This document shows positions 63,796-64,000 of a stretch of DNA of 64,000 nt, one piece after another; the first letter of the stretch is position 1, and each line of letters opens with the position of its first letter. The stretch comes from Bacteroidales bacterium (GTDB lineage Bacteria > Bacteroidota > Bacteroidia > Bacteroidales > F082). The position numbers and the translations under genes were made by a program. The stretch covers positions 1 to 64,000 of the forward strand of contig JAEETH010000012.1 of assembly GCA_016290215.1 (NCBI GenBank). Reading direction: 5' to 3'. The notes beneath the pieces were generated by a model. The model made no database searches. It saw nothing but the letters and a program-made list of their open reading frames with translations, and was not told the origin of the DNA.

Positions 63796-64000
63796 CCCTG
63801 TCAAACGCCGAAAATGCGTTTGGCAGACATAATGGAAAGACGTTGAACTGACGTTTTATCTGCGGCTAACTGAACTTCGCAAACTCAATTCTCTCGCACG
63901 GTAAGGCAATGTTTGACGTCCATTGTTTCGTCTATACCTTTGTATGTATATTCGAAGCGTGGGCATCGGCATTGTTTATCCTCGAGAGATAGGCAATGCG
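63796..64000 (+). ncRNA. Structured non-coding RNA candidate, copy B (runs off the window)
   Basis: It begins with a hairpin (CTGTCAAACGC with GCGTTTGGCAG) and shares blocks with copy A in order: GACGTTTTATCTGCGG (63850-63865), TTCGCAAA, CACGGTAA, TACCTTTG, AGCGTGGGC, ATTG..TTATCCT, AGGCAATGCG. The window ends inside the 3' arm, so the terminator is not seen. There is no ORF. Confidence 0.7.

Overview
The window reads as chromosomal DNA of an uncultured, anaerobic Bacteroidales (Bacteroidota). The grounds are: many secreted proteins ending in type IX secretion (T9SS) sorting domains; three gingipain- or streptopain-type cysteine peptidases (families C25 and C10); promoters of the Bacteroidota TAnnTTTG type in front of many genes; and lineage-typical genes (a DUF2795 protein, an ElbB-type protein, a Mrp plus NifU-domain pair, an OprO/OprP-like porin). 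No rRNA, tRNA, CRISPR array, integrase or transposase was recognised.

Layout. 1-7000 (all minus): the 5' end of an acyltransferase gene, a Trp-rich membrane protein, a small membrane protein, hypA, a 942-residue Fe-S flavoprotein and hypB, then an HEFGH-motif membrane protein. This block points to nickel-enzyme maturation and pyridine-nucleotide/ferredoxin chemistry. 7078-13071 (minus): an AT-rich defence cluster made of a cytosine-5 methyltransferase, a McrB-like ATPase and a LlaJI-type restriction subunit, preceded by a small unknown gene bracketed by imperfect palindromes. 13703-25689 (minus): two C10 peptidases, a T9SS cargo protein, cobalamin adenosyltransferase, a methyltransferase-like protein, and the NifU-domain/Mrp Fe-S pair. 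26050-28909 (minus): an alpha/beta hydrolase, then an operon of an AbrB-like protein, an acyltransferase and an AlkD-type repair protein. 29120-34183 (plus): a giant C25 peptidase with ten beta repeats. 34198-42318: transporters, a nitroreductase lipoprotein, a zinc peptidase, a 5'-nucleotidase, upp and elbB. 42366-47542: a structured RNA candidate, an SPFH/zinc-ribbon/TonB cluster, and an ATPase-nuclease gene bracketed by two identical hairpins. 47569-64000: enoyl-CoA hydratase, queG, outer-membrane proteins, a MltF-like transglycosylase, a PlsC-like enzyme, a phosphatase, lamin-tail proteins, an SLC13 carrier, two adjacent CYTH or CYTH-like genes, a porin, and a second copy of the structured RNA running off the right edge.

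Between genes the window is unusually rich in palindromic repeats of several families: a modular element with shared borders and exchangeable cores, an element with a GCGGCGGC stem, the GCGTCATTGCGAGG family, the CTTCGACAGGCTCAGG family, and GTAGAGACG hairpins. Some form the ends of genes or lie inside reading frames. The least-explained signals are the duplicated RNA, the hairpin-bracketed ATPase gene, the SPFH/zinc-ribbon cluster, and the palindromes bracketing the small gene beside the restriction system.
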